Assembly (NCBI RefSeq): GCF_016403105.1
Contig: NZ_CP046155.1
Location: forward strand, 3,129,906 to 3,193,905
Length of the DNA stretch: 64,000 nt
Reading direction: 5' to 3'
Origin: Leptolyngbya sp. BL0902
GTDB lineage: Bacteria; Cyanobacteriota; Cyanobacteriia; Phormidesmidales; Phormidesmidaceae
The position numbers and the translations under genes were made by a program. The notes below the pieces were generated by a model. That model was not told the DNA's origin. It did no database searches and saw only the letters and a list, made by a program, of their open reading frames with translations. The stretch's first letter is position 1; each line of letters starts with the position of its first letter. This document shows positions 42,488-52,040 of the stretch, piece by piece.

Positions 42488-43267
42488 ATGACGTATTGCT
42501 TAGGGATATTGGCCCGGTCGGGTCTGGTACTGGCGGCGGATTCTCGCACCAATGCCGGGGTAGACTACATCTCCTCCTACCGCAAGCTGTTTGATTTTTC
42601 GCTGCCGGGGGAGCGGGTGATCCTGCTCTGCACCTCCGGCAACCTCTCCGTGACCCAAGGGGTTGTCCACACCCTCAGCCAAGATATCAAGGGCAACCAA
42701 GCCGCCAACCTACATACGTTACCGACGATGTACGACGTGGCCCGCTACGTGGGGAAGCAAATTCGGGCCATGCAGGAGATGGATCGGGCCTGGTTAGAGA
42801 AGGATCGCATTGACTTTCAGTGCAGCTTTTTGGTGGGGGGGCAAATTATGGGCGAAGAACCTGCCCTGTTTTTGGTCTATAGCCAGGGCAACTGCATCCA
42901 GGCCACCCCAGAAACTCCGTTTTTGCAAATCGGCGAAACCAAGTACGGCAAGCCCATCCTAGACCGCACCATTCGCTTCGATGCGCCCCTGGATGCCATC
43001 GCCAAATGTGCCCTGCTGTCTTTGGATAGCACCATGCGGTCGAATCTCTCCGTGGGGCCACCGATTAACATGACCATGTATCAGGCGGATAGCTTTGTGG
43101 TCAAACACCGGGCCCAGTTCCATGCCGGGGATCCTTACCTGCTGAAAATGCGGAAACATTGGGAGGTCTCCCTGCGGGAAGCTTCGGCCAGTATGCCTGA
43201 TATTGACTGGAACCAAGCCGACGAAAACTTGCTGCCCACGGAAACCGCCGACCTAGAGAAAAATTAG
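42488..43267 (+). CDS. Proteasome-type peptidase (Anbu family)
   Basis: Bacterial ancestral-type beta subunit of the 20S proteasome superfamily, forming open helical assemblies in studied cases. Thr2 follows the initiator Met (MTYCLGILARSGLVLAADSRTNAGVD), and the conserved DSRTN and Lys in YRKLFDF are present, so it may be an active Ntn hydrolase after Met removal. Length 259 is normal. In many bacteria Anbu genes sit with ATP-grasp, alpha-E and transglutaminase genes; none is adjacent here. Confidence 0.9.
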   Translation: MTYCLGILARSGLVLAADSRTNAGVDYISSYRKLFDFSLPGERVILLCTSGNLSVTQGVVHTLSQDIKGNQAANLHTLPTMYDVARYVGKQIRAMQEMDRAWLEKDRIDFQCSFLVGGQIMGEEPALFLVYSQGNCIQATPETPFLQIGETKYGKPILDRTIRFDAPLDAIAKCALLSLDSTMRSNLSVGPPINMTMYQADSFVVKHRAQFHAGDPYLLKMRKHWEVSLREASASMPDIDWNQADENLLPTETADLEKN

Positions 43268-43320
43268 GGCGTCGGTTCAGAAACCTGGTTCTACCGTCGT
43301 GAAGACCAAATCTTGTGTAC

Positions 43321-44094
43321 CTAGGCTGATACTTTCAATGCCAGGGCCGCCGCATAACCTGGGGTAGGTTGCCACTGATAGAGTTGCCAGCCCGGTTCTA
43401 GTCCTTGGGCCGATGCAATCCCCTGGGGTTCTATGGAGTGAACGTTAGGGGGCAGGGTGAGATCGACGGTGTTGAGCGGAATCGTCAGCCCCACCCCCAG
43501 CCCTTTGACGTAGGCTTCTTTGCACGTCCAATACCGCAGAAATTGGGTAGTGGCTTGGTCAAACGACAGGTTCAGCACCGATTGAGCCTCGTTCTCGCTG
43601 AGGTAGCGGCGGCAAAGTTGGGTTAACCGCTGACGGGGCTGAATGGGCTCGATATCAATTCCGACGGCGTGGCGATCACTCAGAGCAATCATCAACCAGT
43701 CGCCGCCGTGGGAGAGGTTGAAGTGAAGGGTGGGAGCCTCCACCAAAAAGGGTTTGCCGTGGGGGCCAGTGCCCAAAGTGAGGCGATTCGCAGGTTGCCC
43801 TGTCACCTGGCTCAGCCATTGTCGCAGCACGGTACGGCTCGCTAAAAAGGCGTGTCGCCGCTGTTGGTGATGAATCTCGCTTGCCCGGTGCTGCTCCGCT
43901 GGGCTCAGGGCTTGGAGATTGGACGTTATGGCGGCTAGGGGCAGGGCCATCACCACGCTATCCGCCACCCGCCAAACCTTGGCCGATGGATCCGGAGATC
44001 GGGGCAACAGCCTATCGGAGGGGTGACTACGGAACTGCAACCTATCCACAGCTTCCGTAGGGATCGTGATGGGGCATCGGTCGAATTTCGGCAT
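43321..44094 (-). CDS. 4'-phosphopantetheinyl transferase (HetI/Sfp-like)
   Basis: Transfers the phosphopantetheine arm from CoA to carrier proteins. The diagnostic motifs are VGIDIEPI (metal-binding Asp/Glu) and WTCKEAYVKGLGVGL; LHFNLSHGGDW precedes them. The open frame extends to 44169, into the divergent NADH dehydrogenase start. The ATG at 44094 gives 257 residues, closer to the HetI/Sfp length. Cyanobacteria often have one such broad-range enzyme serving fatty-acid and natural-product carriers, so the target cannot be restricted. Confidence 0.88.
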   Translation of the reverse strand: MPKFDRCPITIPTEAVDRLQFRSHPSDRLLPRSPDPSAKVWRVADSVVMALPLAAITSNLQALSPAEQHRASEIHHQQRRHAFLASRTVLRQWLSQVTGQPANRLTLGTGPHGKPFLVEAPTLHFNLSHGGDWLMIALSDRHAVGIDIEPIQPRQRLTQLCRRYLSENEAQSVLNLSFDQATTQFLRYWTCKEAYVKGLGVGLTIPLNTVDLTLPPNVHSIEPQGIASAQGLEPGWQLYQWQPTPGYAAALALKVSA

Positions 44095-44156
44095 TACTAC
44101 GGAGTTAGGATATAAAGAGTCTTCTGCATTTTCCCTTCCTGAATCAGGGTATCGCC

Positions 44157-45371
44157 TTGCCCGCGTCATCGTCGTCTTCCTCCCCTACCGAACCCCACCC
44201 TCCCCAGCCCCACGTCTGCATTGTGGGCGGCGGATTTGGCGGGCTCTACTGTGCCCTCGCCCTCCAACGTTACCAGCGGCGAACGGCCCCCACCTTTCGG
44301 ATTACCCTAATAGAACCCAGGGATCGATTTCTGTTTACGCCCCTGCTCTACGAGGTGTTGACCGACGAACTCAAACCCTGGGAAATTGCCCCCAGCTACC
44401 GGGATCTGATTGGCCCCTACCCCATCGACCACTGCCAAGACTGGGTCGAGCAGATCGACATTCACCATCAGCACATTACCCTACGGCAGGGCGAAACGCT
44501 GGCCTACGATTACTTAGTGGTAGCCACCGGAAGCCGTCTCAAACCGCCCGCTACCGAGGGCAGTCACCATGCCATGCCCTTCACCACCTTGGAAGATGCC
44601 TGGACGCTAGAAAAACGGTTAGCCGAGCTAGAACCCACCGCCACCGAAGCCAATCCCATCCACATTGTTGTCACGGGGGCAGGGCCGAGCGGGGTAGAAC
44701 TGGCCTGCAAGCTGGCGGATCGCCTAGGGCGGCAGGGGCACATCACCGTCCTAGACCGACGGGCGGTAATTTTGCGATCCCATTCCCTAGCCATTCAGCG
44801 GGCGGCCTCTAGGGCGATGGCCAAACGGGGCATTGAGGTATTTACCGATGTGGCGCTCGAAGTCGTGAAGGCGAATCAGGTGGTGTACCAGCACGATGGC
44901 CGTACCCACCATTGCCCTGCCGATATTGTTGTTTGGACGGTGGGCACCATTCCGCAACCTTGGCTAGGGATGGAGATTCCCAAGCAGTCTCCCTTGGCCC
45001 AATGCCTGGTTAAACCGACCCTGCAACTCTTGGACTACGAGAACGTCTTTGTGCTGGGCGATCTGGCCGAAATGCCGGGGCCAAACAAAAGCCGTGCCCC
45101 CATGACGGCCCAAGCCGCTTACCAGGCCGCTCCCGTGGTGGCACACAACCTTTGGGCCAGCGTCCACCATCGTTCCCTGCGCCCCTTTCACTACCATCAC
45201 CTGGGCAATATGCTCACCCTAGGCAAGGGTGAAGCGGTGGTGCATGGGCTTGGCCTCTGCCTAACTGGACGATTGGGGGCCATTGCCCGTCGCTGGGGCT
45301 ACTGGCTACGGTTGCCCACCATCCACCATCGCTGGCGAGTGTTCAAGCACTGGCTGGGCTTCGGCAAATAG
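44157..45371 (+). CDS. Type II NADH dehydrogenase, NDC1/NdbB-like
   Basis: FAD enzyme that passes electrons from NAD(P)H to quinones without pumping protons. GGGFGGLYCAL (residues about 24-34) is the FAD site and VVTGAGPSGVELACKLA the NAD(P)H site; VVWTVGTIP and FVLGDLAE are conserved. 404 residues. No ATG is available before the FAD motif; the TTG at 44157 with AGGG seven bases upstream is the best start. NdbB/NDC1 relatives also reduce a naphthoquinone intermediate in phylloquinone synthesis, which would link it to the menI-like gene in this window. Confidence 0.88.
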   Translation: MPASSSSSSPTEPHPPQPHVCIVGGGFGGLYCALALQRYQRRTAPTFRITLIEPRDRFLFTPLLYEVLTDELKPWEIAPSYRDLIGPYPIDHCQDWVEQIDIHHQHITLRQGETLAYDYLVVATGSRLKPPATEGSHHAMPFTTLEDAWTLEKRLAELEPTATEANPIHIVVTGAGPSGVELACKLADRLGRQGHITVLDRRAVILRSHSLAIQRAASRAMAKRGIEVFTDVALEVVKANQVVYQHDGRTHHCPADIVVWTVGTIPQPWLGMEIPKQSPLAQCLVKPTLQLLDYENVFVLGDLAEMPGPNKSRAPMTAQAAYQAAPVVAHNLWASVHHRSLRPFHYHHLGNMLTLGKGEAVVHGLGLCLTGRLGAIARRWGYWLRLPTIHHRWRVFKHWLGFGK

Positions 45372-45458
45372 TCATGATCCGCACAGCCCCTACCCAGGGG
45401 TTTGTGTAGAGCGTGGGGAAAGCCCCCATCGTGGCGCGGCAGCCCTGGCTGGTTAGCC

Positions 45459-46001
45459 CTATTGGTCGGAAGTTTCAAACTTGTGGGCGTGGTCTTGTAG
45501 CAGGCTGCTCACCTGGTTGAGAACGCTGTCGTCAGCTTTCTTCTGGATGGTTTGGCGTTCGGGGAAGAATTCGGGCTTGTCGAGGTTGCGGGCGATGGCT
45601 TGGCGCACCTGTTCCGCAATCAGATCGGCCAGTTCGCCACGGGCGGTGTCTCGCTGGAAGTTCGCCCCTTCCTCGGTGGTGGCGTAGAGGGGCGGCAGAC
45701 GGTTGAGGGCATAGGCGGCGATGTCTCCCAAATCTAGGGTAGTATCGGAGGCCGCTTCGATTTCCGCCACGCGGGAGATCGCCTCGGTCAGCACCAGTTC
45801 TTCCATCACGTTGATGAACTGCTTGCGGGGCACCGCCACCACTTCCCCCGTGAGCAACGCACCCATGAGGCGGTCGAGGGCCATGTATTCTTCGATGGAT
45901 AGCTCGGAGGCAGTATCGCAAATACGACCCACCTCGGCCTCCATGGCCGGGGTTAAGTAGCCATCTTGCAGGGCCTGCTCAACAATCTTTTCAATAGTCA
46001 T
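45459..46001 (-). CDS. ComFB family protein
   Basis: Small cytoplasmic protein of the late-competence ComFB family. Recognisable features are NVMEELVLTEAISRV, then the core LDLGDIAAYALNRLPPLYATTEEGANFQRD. The family was recently reported to bind cyclic dinucleotides in cyanobacteria and to affect motility and competence. This 180-residue version has a helical N-terminal extension of about 65 residues and a charged C-terminal helix. Together with the GGDEF-EAL enzyme at 12363 it suggests c-di-GMP control in this strain. Confidence 0.85.
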   Translation of the reverse strand: MTIEKIVEQALQDGYLTPAMEAEVGRICDTASELSIEEYMALDRLMGALLTGEVVAVPRKQFINVMEELVLTEAISRVAEIEAASDTTLDLGDIAAYALNRLPPLYATTEEGANFQRDTARGELADLIAEQVRQAIARNLDKPEFFPERQTIQKKADDSVLNQVSSLLQDHAHKFETSDQ

Positions 46002-46156
46002 GTGGCCAAACGCTCCAGTGTTGATAGAGGGGGTGAGCAGCCGCTGCTGCCAAGGAATTTGAGGGACATTACCGATTGCCTACGGAGCATAGTGTGCCCT
46101 AAGCATTCAGGAGAGGCAATAGAAAATCGTGATGATTTACATCTCCTAGGCAACCA

Positions 46157-46366
46157 TCAATACTTCATAAAGCCAATCGCCTGCTTCCAAATTTGATGCT
46201 TCCCTTGGTGCTCCACCTCCAGACAAATGCAGTGAGGATCCTGCCAGAGCACTCGTCCAGAAATCAAGTCGCCCGTCAGCAGCTTCACCTCGATAGTCTT
46301 TTTCTCACGAATCAGGGTTTGAAGTTGACGAACACTGGGAAATCCGGTTGCGAACTCTTGGGACAT
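46157..46366 (-). CDS. hfq: Hfq-like RNA-binding protein (cyanobacterial type)
   Basis: Cyanobacterial Hfq has an Sm-fold ring but diverged RNA-binding residues; in Synechocystis it associates with the type IV pilus base and is needed for motility. The 69 residues match: FPSVRQLQTLI, then VEVKLLTGDLISGRVLWQD-type Sm1 and the final KQAIGFMKY. An upstream frame to 46387 exists, but MSQEFATGFPS at 46366 is the natural start. It is leftward and divergent from dapF, with 152 bases between. ComFB is next downstream. Confidence 0.88.
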   Translation of the reverse strand: MSQEFATGFPSVRQLQTLIREKKTIEVKLLTGDLISGRVLWQDPHCICLEVEHQGKHQIWKQAIGFMKY

Positions 46367-46518
46367 GGCAGCTAAGATCATCGACATCTGCTGCCTTTAC
46401 GTTACCGTGAACTTACAGATTCAGAATGCTTAGGTGGAAAATCGTTAGAAAACGTCCCCTTCAGCCCTAGAACAGGGTTTAATTTTAAGAGCATTTCACA
46501 ACGCGATGGGCGGGCCGG

Positions 46519-47370
46519 ATGATGGAATTTAGCAAATACCACGGACTGGGGAACGATTTTATTCTGGTGGACAATCGCCATCAGCCCGATCCGCTGATTT
46601 CCCCAGAGACCGCAGCGGCCTGGTGTGATCGCCACTTTGGTGTTGGGGCGGATGGGGTGATTTTTGCCCTCCCCGGCCAAAACGGCACCGACTACACCAT
46701 GCGAATCTACAACTCCGATGGCTCGGAACCGGAGATGTGCGGCAACGGCATTCGCTGTTTGGCCAAGTTCCTAGAGGCGCTGGAAACCGCTGACGGCACA
46801 GCACCCCAGGCTCCCCACACCTACCGCATTCACACCCTGGCCGGGGTGATTTCCCCCACCCTGCAAGCCGATGGCCAAGTCACCGTCGATATGGGAACGC
46901 CCATTCTGGTGGCTAAGGACATCCCGACCACGCTAGGCACTCCCGATGACAAGGTCGTTAGCCTGCCGCTCTCCGTGGCGGGGCAAGAGTGGGCCGTTAC
47001 CTGTGTCAGCATGGGCAACCCTCACTGCATCACCTTTGTGGAGGATGTCGCAGCGGTGGATCTCGAAAAAATTGGCCCCCAGTTCGAGCATCACCCCGCC
47101 TTTCCCCAGCGCATCAACACCGAATTTATCCAGGTGGTGCGGCCCGATTACCTGAAAATGCGGGTGTGGGAACGGGGGGCAGGCATCACCCTCGCCTGCG
47201 GCACCGGAGCCTGTGCTTCCCTAGTGGCTGGGGTGCTGAATGGCCGTTGTGATCGAGCGGCTACGGTGGAACTGCCCGGTGGCCCTCTCCACATCGAATG
47301 GTCGGCGGCGGATGATCGCATTTATATGACTGGCCCTGCCCAGTTGGTCTTTCGCGGCATGATCGGCTGA
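46519..47370 (+). CDS. dapF: Diaminopimelate epimerase
   Basis: Interconverts LL- and meso-diaminopimelate in lysine and peptidoglycan synthesis by a two-cysteine mechanism. Cys74 in EMCGNGIRC and Cys227 in ACGTGACA are the acid/base pair. [17 protein letters not shown] at the start and MGNPHC are conserved. The first two codons are both ATG (46519 and 46522); either may be used. Length 283 is normal. It is monocistronic by position. Confidence 0.96.
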   Translation: MMEFSKYHGLGNDFILVDNRHQPDPLISPETAAAWCDRHFGVGADGVIFALPGQNGTDYTMRIYNSDGSEPEMCGNGIRCLAKFLEALETADGTAPQAPHTYRIHTLAGVISPTLQADGQVTVDMGTPILVAKDIPTTLGTPDDKVVSLPLSVAGQEWAVTCVSMGNPHCITFVEDVAAVDLEKIGPQFEHHPAFPQRINTEFIQVVRPDYLKMRVWERGAGITLACGTGACASLVAGVLNGRCDRAATVELPGGPLHIEWSAADDRIYMTGPAQLVFRGMIG

Positions 47371-47471
47371 GATCGGCCAAGAACTCGCTGCGCCACATTG
47401 GGCACACAGCGATAGACTGACAGGCTGGAGTTACCCCCCTGGGCGTTTATATTCGGCCTGGGCGTCTGTCT

Positions 47472-48395
47472 ATGAACGAAGGCGCAGATCAACGTCGTAT
47501 CAGCTATCGCCTGCTGTTAGCTACCCTTTGGGCCACGCTGCTGCTGCTGGCGGTGGAGGTGATTGGCGGCTGGGCGACCGGGTCTTTAACGCTGCTTGCG
47601 GAGTCCTTACATACCCTGATCGACGGCTTCAGCACCATTCTCAGCCTGGTGGCCGTCACGTCGCCCCAGCGACAACTAGGCCGCGAGGTGTGGGGCCACG
47701 GGCGGGGAGAGGTGGCAGCCACGCTGATTCTGTGCGCCTTTTTAGGATTTACGGGGATCAGCCTGCTGTTCATTGCCCTCCGTCATCTGTGGGACGGGCT
47801 GAATGGCATCGCCGATCCCTTCCCCGTTGACCTGGATGCCCACGTCCTGCGGCTCACGGCGCTGATGGTGATTGTAAACGTGGCCCTCGGCGTCTACGCC
47901 AACTACCAGGCTCGCAGCCTCAACAGCCTAGCCCTGCGGCTAAATACCCAGCATTTTTTGGCCGATGTTTGGCTGAGTTTGGTCATGGTGGCGGTGCTGA
48001 TGGCCGTTCACTACAACCAGCACTGGCTCGATCCCATCTTTGCCCTAGGGTTGCTGTCCCTAGTGGCCAACAGCCTGTGGCGGGTGCTCAACGAACAGTT
48101 GCCCATGCTTTTGCGACCCACGGCTATCGCCCCAGAGGCCATTGCCCACCTCGTTACCCAGGTGGAGGGTGTCACCCGTTGTCAACGCATTCGGTCGCGG
48201 GGCATGGTGGGGCGACAGGTGTGGGTAGAACTGCATCTGGCGCTGCATCCTGAATATATGGAACTGGCCGACGACATTGGCGAACAGATCGAAGCCCTGC
48301 TGCGCCGCCAGTATGGCCCCCTCCGCACCCAAATTTGGGTAGAGCCCAGCCGTCGCCAAGAGCAATACTGGGATCCGGGCCTCTCTGGGTATTAG
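47472..48395 (+). CDS. Cation diffusion facilitator (CDF) family transporter
   Basis: Proton-coupled exporter of divalent cations such as Zn, Fe or Mn. In the 307 residues the first site is LAESLHTLIDGFS (TM2: His and Asp), and the second site is in HFLADVWLSLVM (TM5: His and Asp). The cytoplasmic C-terminal domain with VTRCQRIRSRG..VWVELHLALHP is present. The HD-type TM2 pair (His rather than Asp at the first position) suggests zinc over manganese, tentatively. Confidence 0.9.
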   Translation: MNEGADQRRISYRLLLATLWATLLLLAVEVIGGWATGSLTLLAESLHTLIDGFSTILSLVAVTSPQRQLGREVWGHGRGEVAATLILCAFLGFTGISLLFIALRHLWDGLNGIADPFPVDLDAHVLRLTALMVIVNVALGVYANYQARSLNSLALRLNTQHFLADVWLSLVMVAVLMAVHYNQHWLDPIFALGLLSLVANSLWRVLNEQLPMLLRPTAIAPEAIAHLVTQVEGVTRCQRIRSRGMVGRQVWVELHLALHPEYMELADDIGEQIEALLRRQYGPLRTQIWVEPSRRQEQYWDPGLSGY

Positions 48396-48414
48396 CCCCT
48401 TGGATCACCTGCAT

Positions 48415-50913
48415 CTAAGGGAATTGGGGAGCATCCTTGACCAGGGCATCAAGGAACTGACTGGGATCCTGTTGTCCATATCGATTCTCCTGAAAACCAG
48501 AGAGGTGCAGGGATTGCTTGGCGCGGGTCAGGGCCACGTAGAACAGGTGCTTTTCCTGCTCCAAATCCTCCCAACGGCGGCAGCGGAAGTCGGGAAATTC
48601 GTCTTCTACCAAGCCTGCAATGAACACATGGTCAAATTCCAAGCCTTTGGACTGATGGGCCGTGATCACCAATACTTGGTCATCACGGGCTGAGAGATAG
48701 TCGAGGGTGGTGGCGAGGGCCGTAAATTCCAGCAGGGTTCTGAGGGCGAGGTGGGGAGGCAACGTTGGATCATCCTGGGCGGCGAAGATGTCTACCAGTT
48801 GCCCCAGGCTTTGGAGGCGCTGGGGTTCGTCCTGGTAGTGCTGAAGCAGGCCAGAGGTGTTCAGAATGTGGTTCAGCAAATCCGCAGGGCGGCGTTTATC
48901 GATCAGGGCTTTCCATCCGGCGAGGGCATCTGCAAGGGGCGCAAAGAGATCGCGATGGCGGCAATACAGGTCGATGCGGGCGGCGGCGGTGGCCTCCAGT
49001 TTGGGGATCAGGTGGTGCAGCAATTCCACCGTGGTGGACACATCGTCCATAGCATGGTGGTTAGGCGTGGTGGGCAGGTTCAACACCTGGGCTAGGTGTT
49101 CCAGGCGATAGTTTTCGGCCTTCAGGAACCGTCGCGCCAGATTGAGGGTATCGGCCCAAACCCAATCCGGGACAGGCATTCCCAGCCGTTGTGCCTGGGC
49201 TGTCACCATGCCGATATCAAAGCCCACATTGTGCCCTACGAGCAGAGCATTTCCAACGAACTGAAAAAATTGCGCCAAAACCTGCCGCCTGGGTTGGCCC
49301 TTCTGACGCAGGAACTCGTTGCTGTAGCCGTGGATGTGCTGAGAGTCACCCACATCGCCAGCATCGCTAATGTAAGTATGGAAACGGTCGATAATCTGGC
49401 CCTTCACCAGCTTTTGGGCGGCAATTTCCACCACCTCATCCTCGATGGCAACGCCCGTAGTTTCTACGTCAAACACCACCAGGGTGCCGTGGCGATAGGC
49501 GTCGATTACCGCTCCTAGGGGATCACCATTCACCCAGGGTTGGAGCAGAGCCATATCCGTCAGCCATAGGCCGCAGGATCGTCCTTGCCCATAAATGTAA
49601 CGCAGGGTACCAACCTCAATAGGGAGGGCATGACGATTCAGCAACCGTTTCAAGGCTCCGGTATCGAAGGGATGAACCAAAAGGCGCAGATAGGCGAGGG
49701 CGTCCTTCACCTCCTGACGCATAAAAAACTGGTAGCTGTCTGCGGTGAGGCAGGGCAGTCCTCGACGCTCCAATCCACTGGCAATGGTGGTGGCTCGTAG
49801 GTTCGTTCGCGCCAGCACAGCCACCCGGTTATAGGCGAAATTTGGCTGATTCTGGGCCAGGGCTTGGATGCGCTGGGCAATCCAGGCCGATTCTTCATTC
49901 TCATCAACCGCGAGGTAAGACCGAATAGGCTCTCCCGGGGCGCTGGTGGCAGGAATCTTAATCTGAGTTTGACGGGCGGCAAAGGTGTCGGCAAAGGCAT
50001 CAGCGGCCTCCAGTAGGCTCCGGGTAGCCCGATAGTTTTCGGTCAAACTGTATTCCGTCGGGGAAAATTCTGCCCGAAACTGCTCCAGCACCGCCTCCGG
50101 TTCCGACCCTCGCCAAGCGTAGATCGTCTGATCGAGGTCGCCAATCATGGCCAGGTTGCGGCATTTTTGGGCCAAATGGCGCACCACCTCATACTCGCCC
50201 ATGTGGGTATCCTGCACCTCATCCACCTGAATGAAGTCATAACGATTGGCCCAGTAGTCTGCCACCTCTGGCACCAGGCGCAGCAGGGATCGGGTGAAGA
50301 AAATCAAATCATCAAAATCCAACGCTTGGCGGCGCTGCAATTCGGCTTGGTAGCGTTTGGCCCACGGTTGATCCCGATCATCCAACTGGGCAAAAAGATC
50401 CTCTAGGCTAAGGTCTAGGGTGAGTTGGTCGGGGCTGGCTTGGGCCTTGGCCTCGCTCATCGCCGATTTCACGGCCTTGGCCCTATCCTCAATGCGTTTC
50501 TCTTCCTGTTGGCGCTGCGACTCCGTCAGAGAATCGTTCTCCTGCCGCCGCATAAAGCCCTTCAGAATATCGGCACTGTCCTCGGCGTCATAAATCACAA
50601 AGTCCGACGGTATCCCCAGAGATTCTGCCCCCATCCGCAACATTCGCACACAGAGCCCGTGGAAGGTTTTGATCGTTACCTGCCGTCCCACTTGGGCCTG
50701 GGTAAGGCGATCAGCCATTTCCTTGGCGGCTCGGTTGGTAAAGGTGAGGCACAGCACCCGATTCGGGTCTGCCCCCTTCGACAATGCATGGACAACCCGC
50801 GCCGATAGCACCGAGGTTTTGCCCGTCCCCACCGGAGCTAGCACCAAGAGGCTCCCCGCTAAGTGTTGAATGACCTGTCGCTGTTCATCGTTGAAAGAAA
50901 AGGAAGATGGCAT
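48415..50913 (-). CDS. UvrD/Rep-type helicase with an inserted DnaQ-like exonuclease
   Basis: Superfamily 1A helicase with a proofreading-type nuclease inside. Walker A is LAPVGTGKTS (about 25-34), LTFTNRAAKEM is motif Ia and DEVQDT motif II; a DEDDh exonuclease lies at about 474-625 (VVFDVETTG, HNVGFDIGM and HHAMDDVSTT), and helicase motifs resume at ITAHQSKGLEFDHV (about 755) and end with VALTRAKQSLHLS. All nuclease acidic and His residues look intact. A role in processing DNA ends or gaps during repair is inferred. It converges with the CDF gene, 19 bases apart. Confidence 0.9.
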   Translation of the reverse strand: MPSSFSFNDEQRQVIQHLAGSLLVLAPVGTGKTSVLSARVVHALSKGADPNRVLCLTFTNRAAKEMADRLTQAQVGRQVTIKTFHGLCVRMLRMGAESLGIPSDFVIYDAEDSADILKGFMRRQENDSLTESQRQQEEKRIEDRAKAVKSAMSEAKAQASPDQLTLDLSLEDLFAQLDDRDQPWAKRYQAELQRRQALDFDDLIFFTRSLLRLVPEVADYWANRYDFIQVDEVQDTHMGEYEVVRHLAQKCRNLAMIGDLDQTIYAWRGSEPEAVLEQFRAEFSPTEYSLTENYRATRSLLEAADAFADTFAARQTQIKIPATSAPGEPIRSYLAVDENEESAWIAQRIQALAQNQPNFAYNRVAVLARTNLRATTIASGLERRGLPCLTADSYQFFMRQEVKDALAYLRLLVHPFDTGALKRLLNRHALPIEVGTLRYIYGQGRSCGLWLTDMALLQPWVNGDPLGAVIDAYRHGTLVVFDVETTGVAIEDEVVEIAAQKLVKGQIIDRFHTYISDAGDVGDSQHIHGYSNEFLRQKGQPRRQVLAQFFQFVGNALLVGHNVGFDIGMVTAQAQRLGMPVPDWVWADTLNLARRFLKAENYRLEHLAQVLNLPTTPNHHAMDDVSTTVELLHHLIPKLEATAAARIDLYCRHRDLFAPLADALAGWKALIDKRRPADLLNHILNTSGLLQHYQDEPQRLQSLGQLVDIFAAQDDPTLPPHLALRTLLEFTALATTLDYLSARDDQVLVITAHQSKGLEFDHVFIAGLVEDEFPDFRCRRWEDLEQEKHLFYVALTRAKQSLHLSGFQENRYGQQDPSQFLDALVKDAPQFP

Positions 50914-50987
50914 GGGTAACTATCAGTTGATCCGCTAGGCTCAAGTTACCCAAAAAATAGACTTTATAGTGATTTATGACCTAAACC

Positions 50988-52040
50988 ATGGAACTGTCCG
51001 TTCAGCCCTTCACCGTCCACAAGCGGGTACCGCTCACCATCAGTCGCGGCACCACGGCCAACTCCACCAACCTCTGGCTCAAAATTCAAGCCGACGGCAT
51101 CGAGGGCTGGGGCGAGGCGGCTCCCTTTTCCATCGGCACCACGCACCAAACCCTGGAGCAGCTTCAGCAAGACTTTGCTCATCTGTCATCCCTCTTGGCG
51201 AATTATCATCCCTGGGATCGCCAAGCCATTGAAGCCGCCATCCAACCCCTAAACCTTCAGTCCGCCAGCCGCGCCGCCCTGGATGTGGCCCTGTGGGACT
51301 GGTGTGGTAAGGCTACGCAGCAGCCGATTTGGAAACTGCTGGGGCTAGATCTGAGTCAAATTTCCCCAACCTCCGTCACCGTGGGGATTATGGCCCCCAG
51401 TGACGCCTGTCAACGCGCCCAGGACTGGCTACAGCAAACCCAGGCGCGGTCGATCAAAATCAAGCTGGGCCAGCCCGCCGGACTGGAGGCCGATCAGGCG
51501 ATGTTCCAGGCTATCGCCGAGGGCATTCCCACCGATATTCGCCTCAGCGTTGATGCCAATGGCGGCTGGAACCTCGATCAAGCCATCACCATGGCCCAAT
51601 GGCTGGGGGAACGCGGCATCACCCACCTCGAACAACCACTGCCCGTCGGTCTCGATCACCAACTGCCCCAACTCCGACAACAGTCTCCCGTCCCTGTGTT
51701 TGTGGACGAAAGCTGCTTCAACACCGCCGATATTCCGCGCCTCGCCAGCTTAGCCGATGGCATTAACATTAAACTGATGAAAGCGGGGGGCCTCACCGAG
51801 GTGCTGCGGATGATTCACGTCGCCCGCGCCTGTAGGTTGCAGGTGATGTTCGGCTGTTATTCCGACAGCAGCCTCGCCAACGGAGCCATGGCCCAACTGT
51901 CTCCCCTGGCCGACTACCTCGACCTCGATAGCCACCTCAACCTGCGAGACGATCCCTTCACCGGGCTCACGCTGGCCCAAGGATGCCTCCTCCCCCCCTC
52001 AACTCCCGGACTTGGACTCACCCATGTATCTCACTGCTGA
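50988..52040 (+). CDS. Enolase-superfamily dipeptide epimerase (AEE/DgcA-like)
   Basis: Epimerises a dipeptide such as L-Ala-D/L-Glu or an N-acyl glutamate. The barrel shows the expected catalytic pair Lys157 and Lys159 (SIKIKLGQ), metal ligands Asp189 (SVDANGG), Glu215 (LEQPL) and Asp240 (FVDES), and the second-face Lys in INIKLMKAGG (about 262-265). 350 residues. Its end overlaps the next frame by a few codons, suggesting translational coupling with the DUF1611 gene. The DgcA assignment rests on this partnership. Confidence 0.9.
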   Translation: MELSVQPFTVHKRVPLTISRGTTANSTNLWLKIQADGIEGWGEAAPFSIGTTHQTLEQLQQDFAHLSSLLANYHPWDRQAIEAAIQPLNLQSASRAALDVALWDWCGKATQQPIWKLLGLDLSQISPTSVTVGIMAPSDACQRAQDWLQQTQARSIKIKLGQPAGLEADQAMFQAIAEGIPTDIRLSVDANGGWNLDQAITMAQWLGERGITHLEQPLPVGLDHQLPQLRQQSPVPVFVDESCFNTADIPRLASLADGINIKLMKAGGLTEVLRMIHVARACRLQVMFGCYSDSSLANGAMAQLSPLADYLDLDSHLNLRDDPFTGLTLAQGCLLPPSTPGLGLTHVSHC

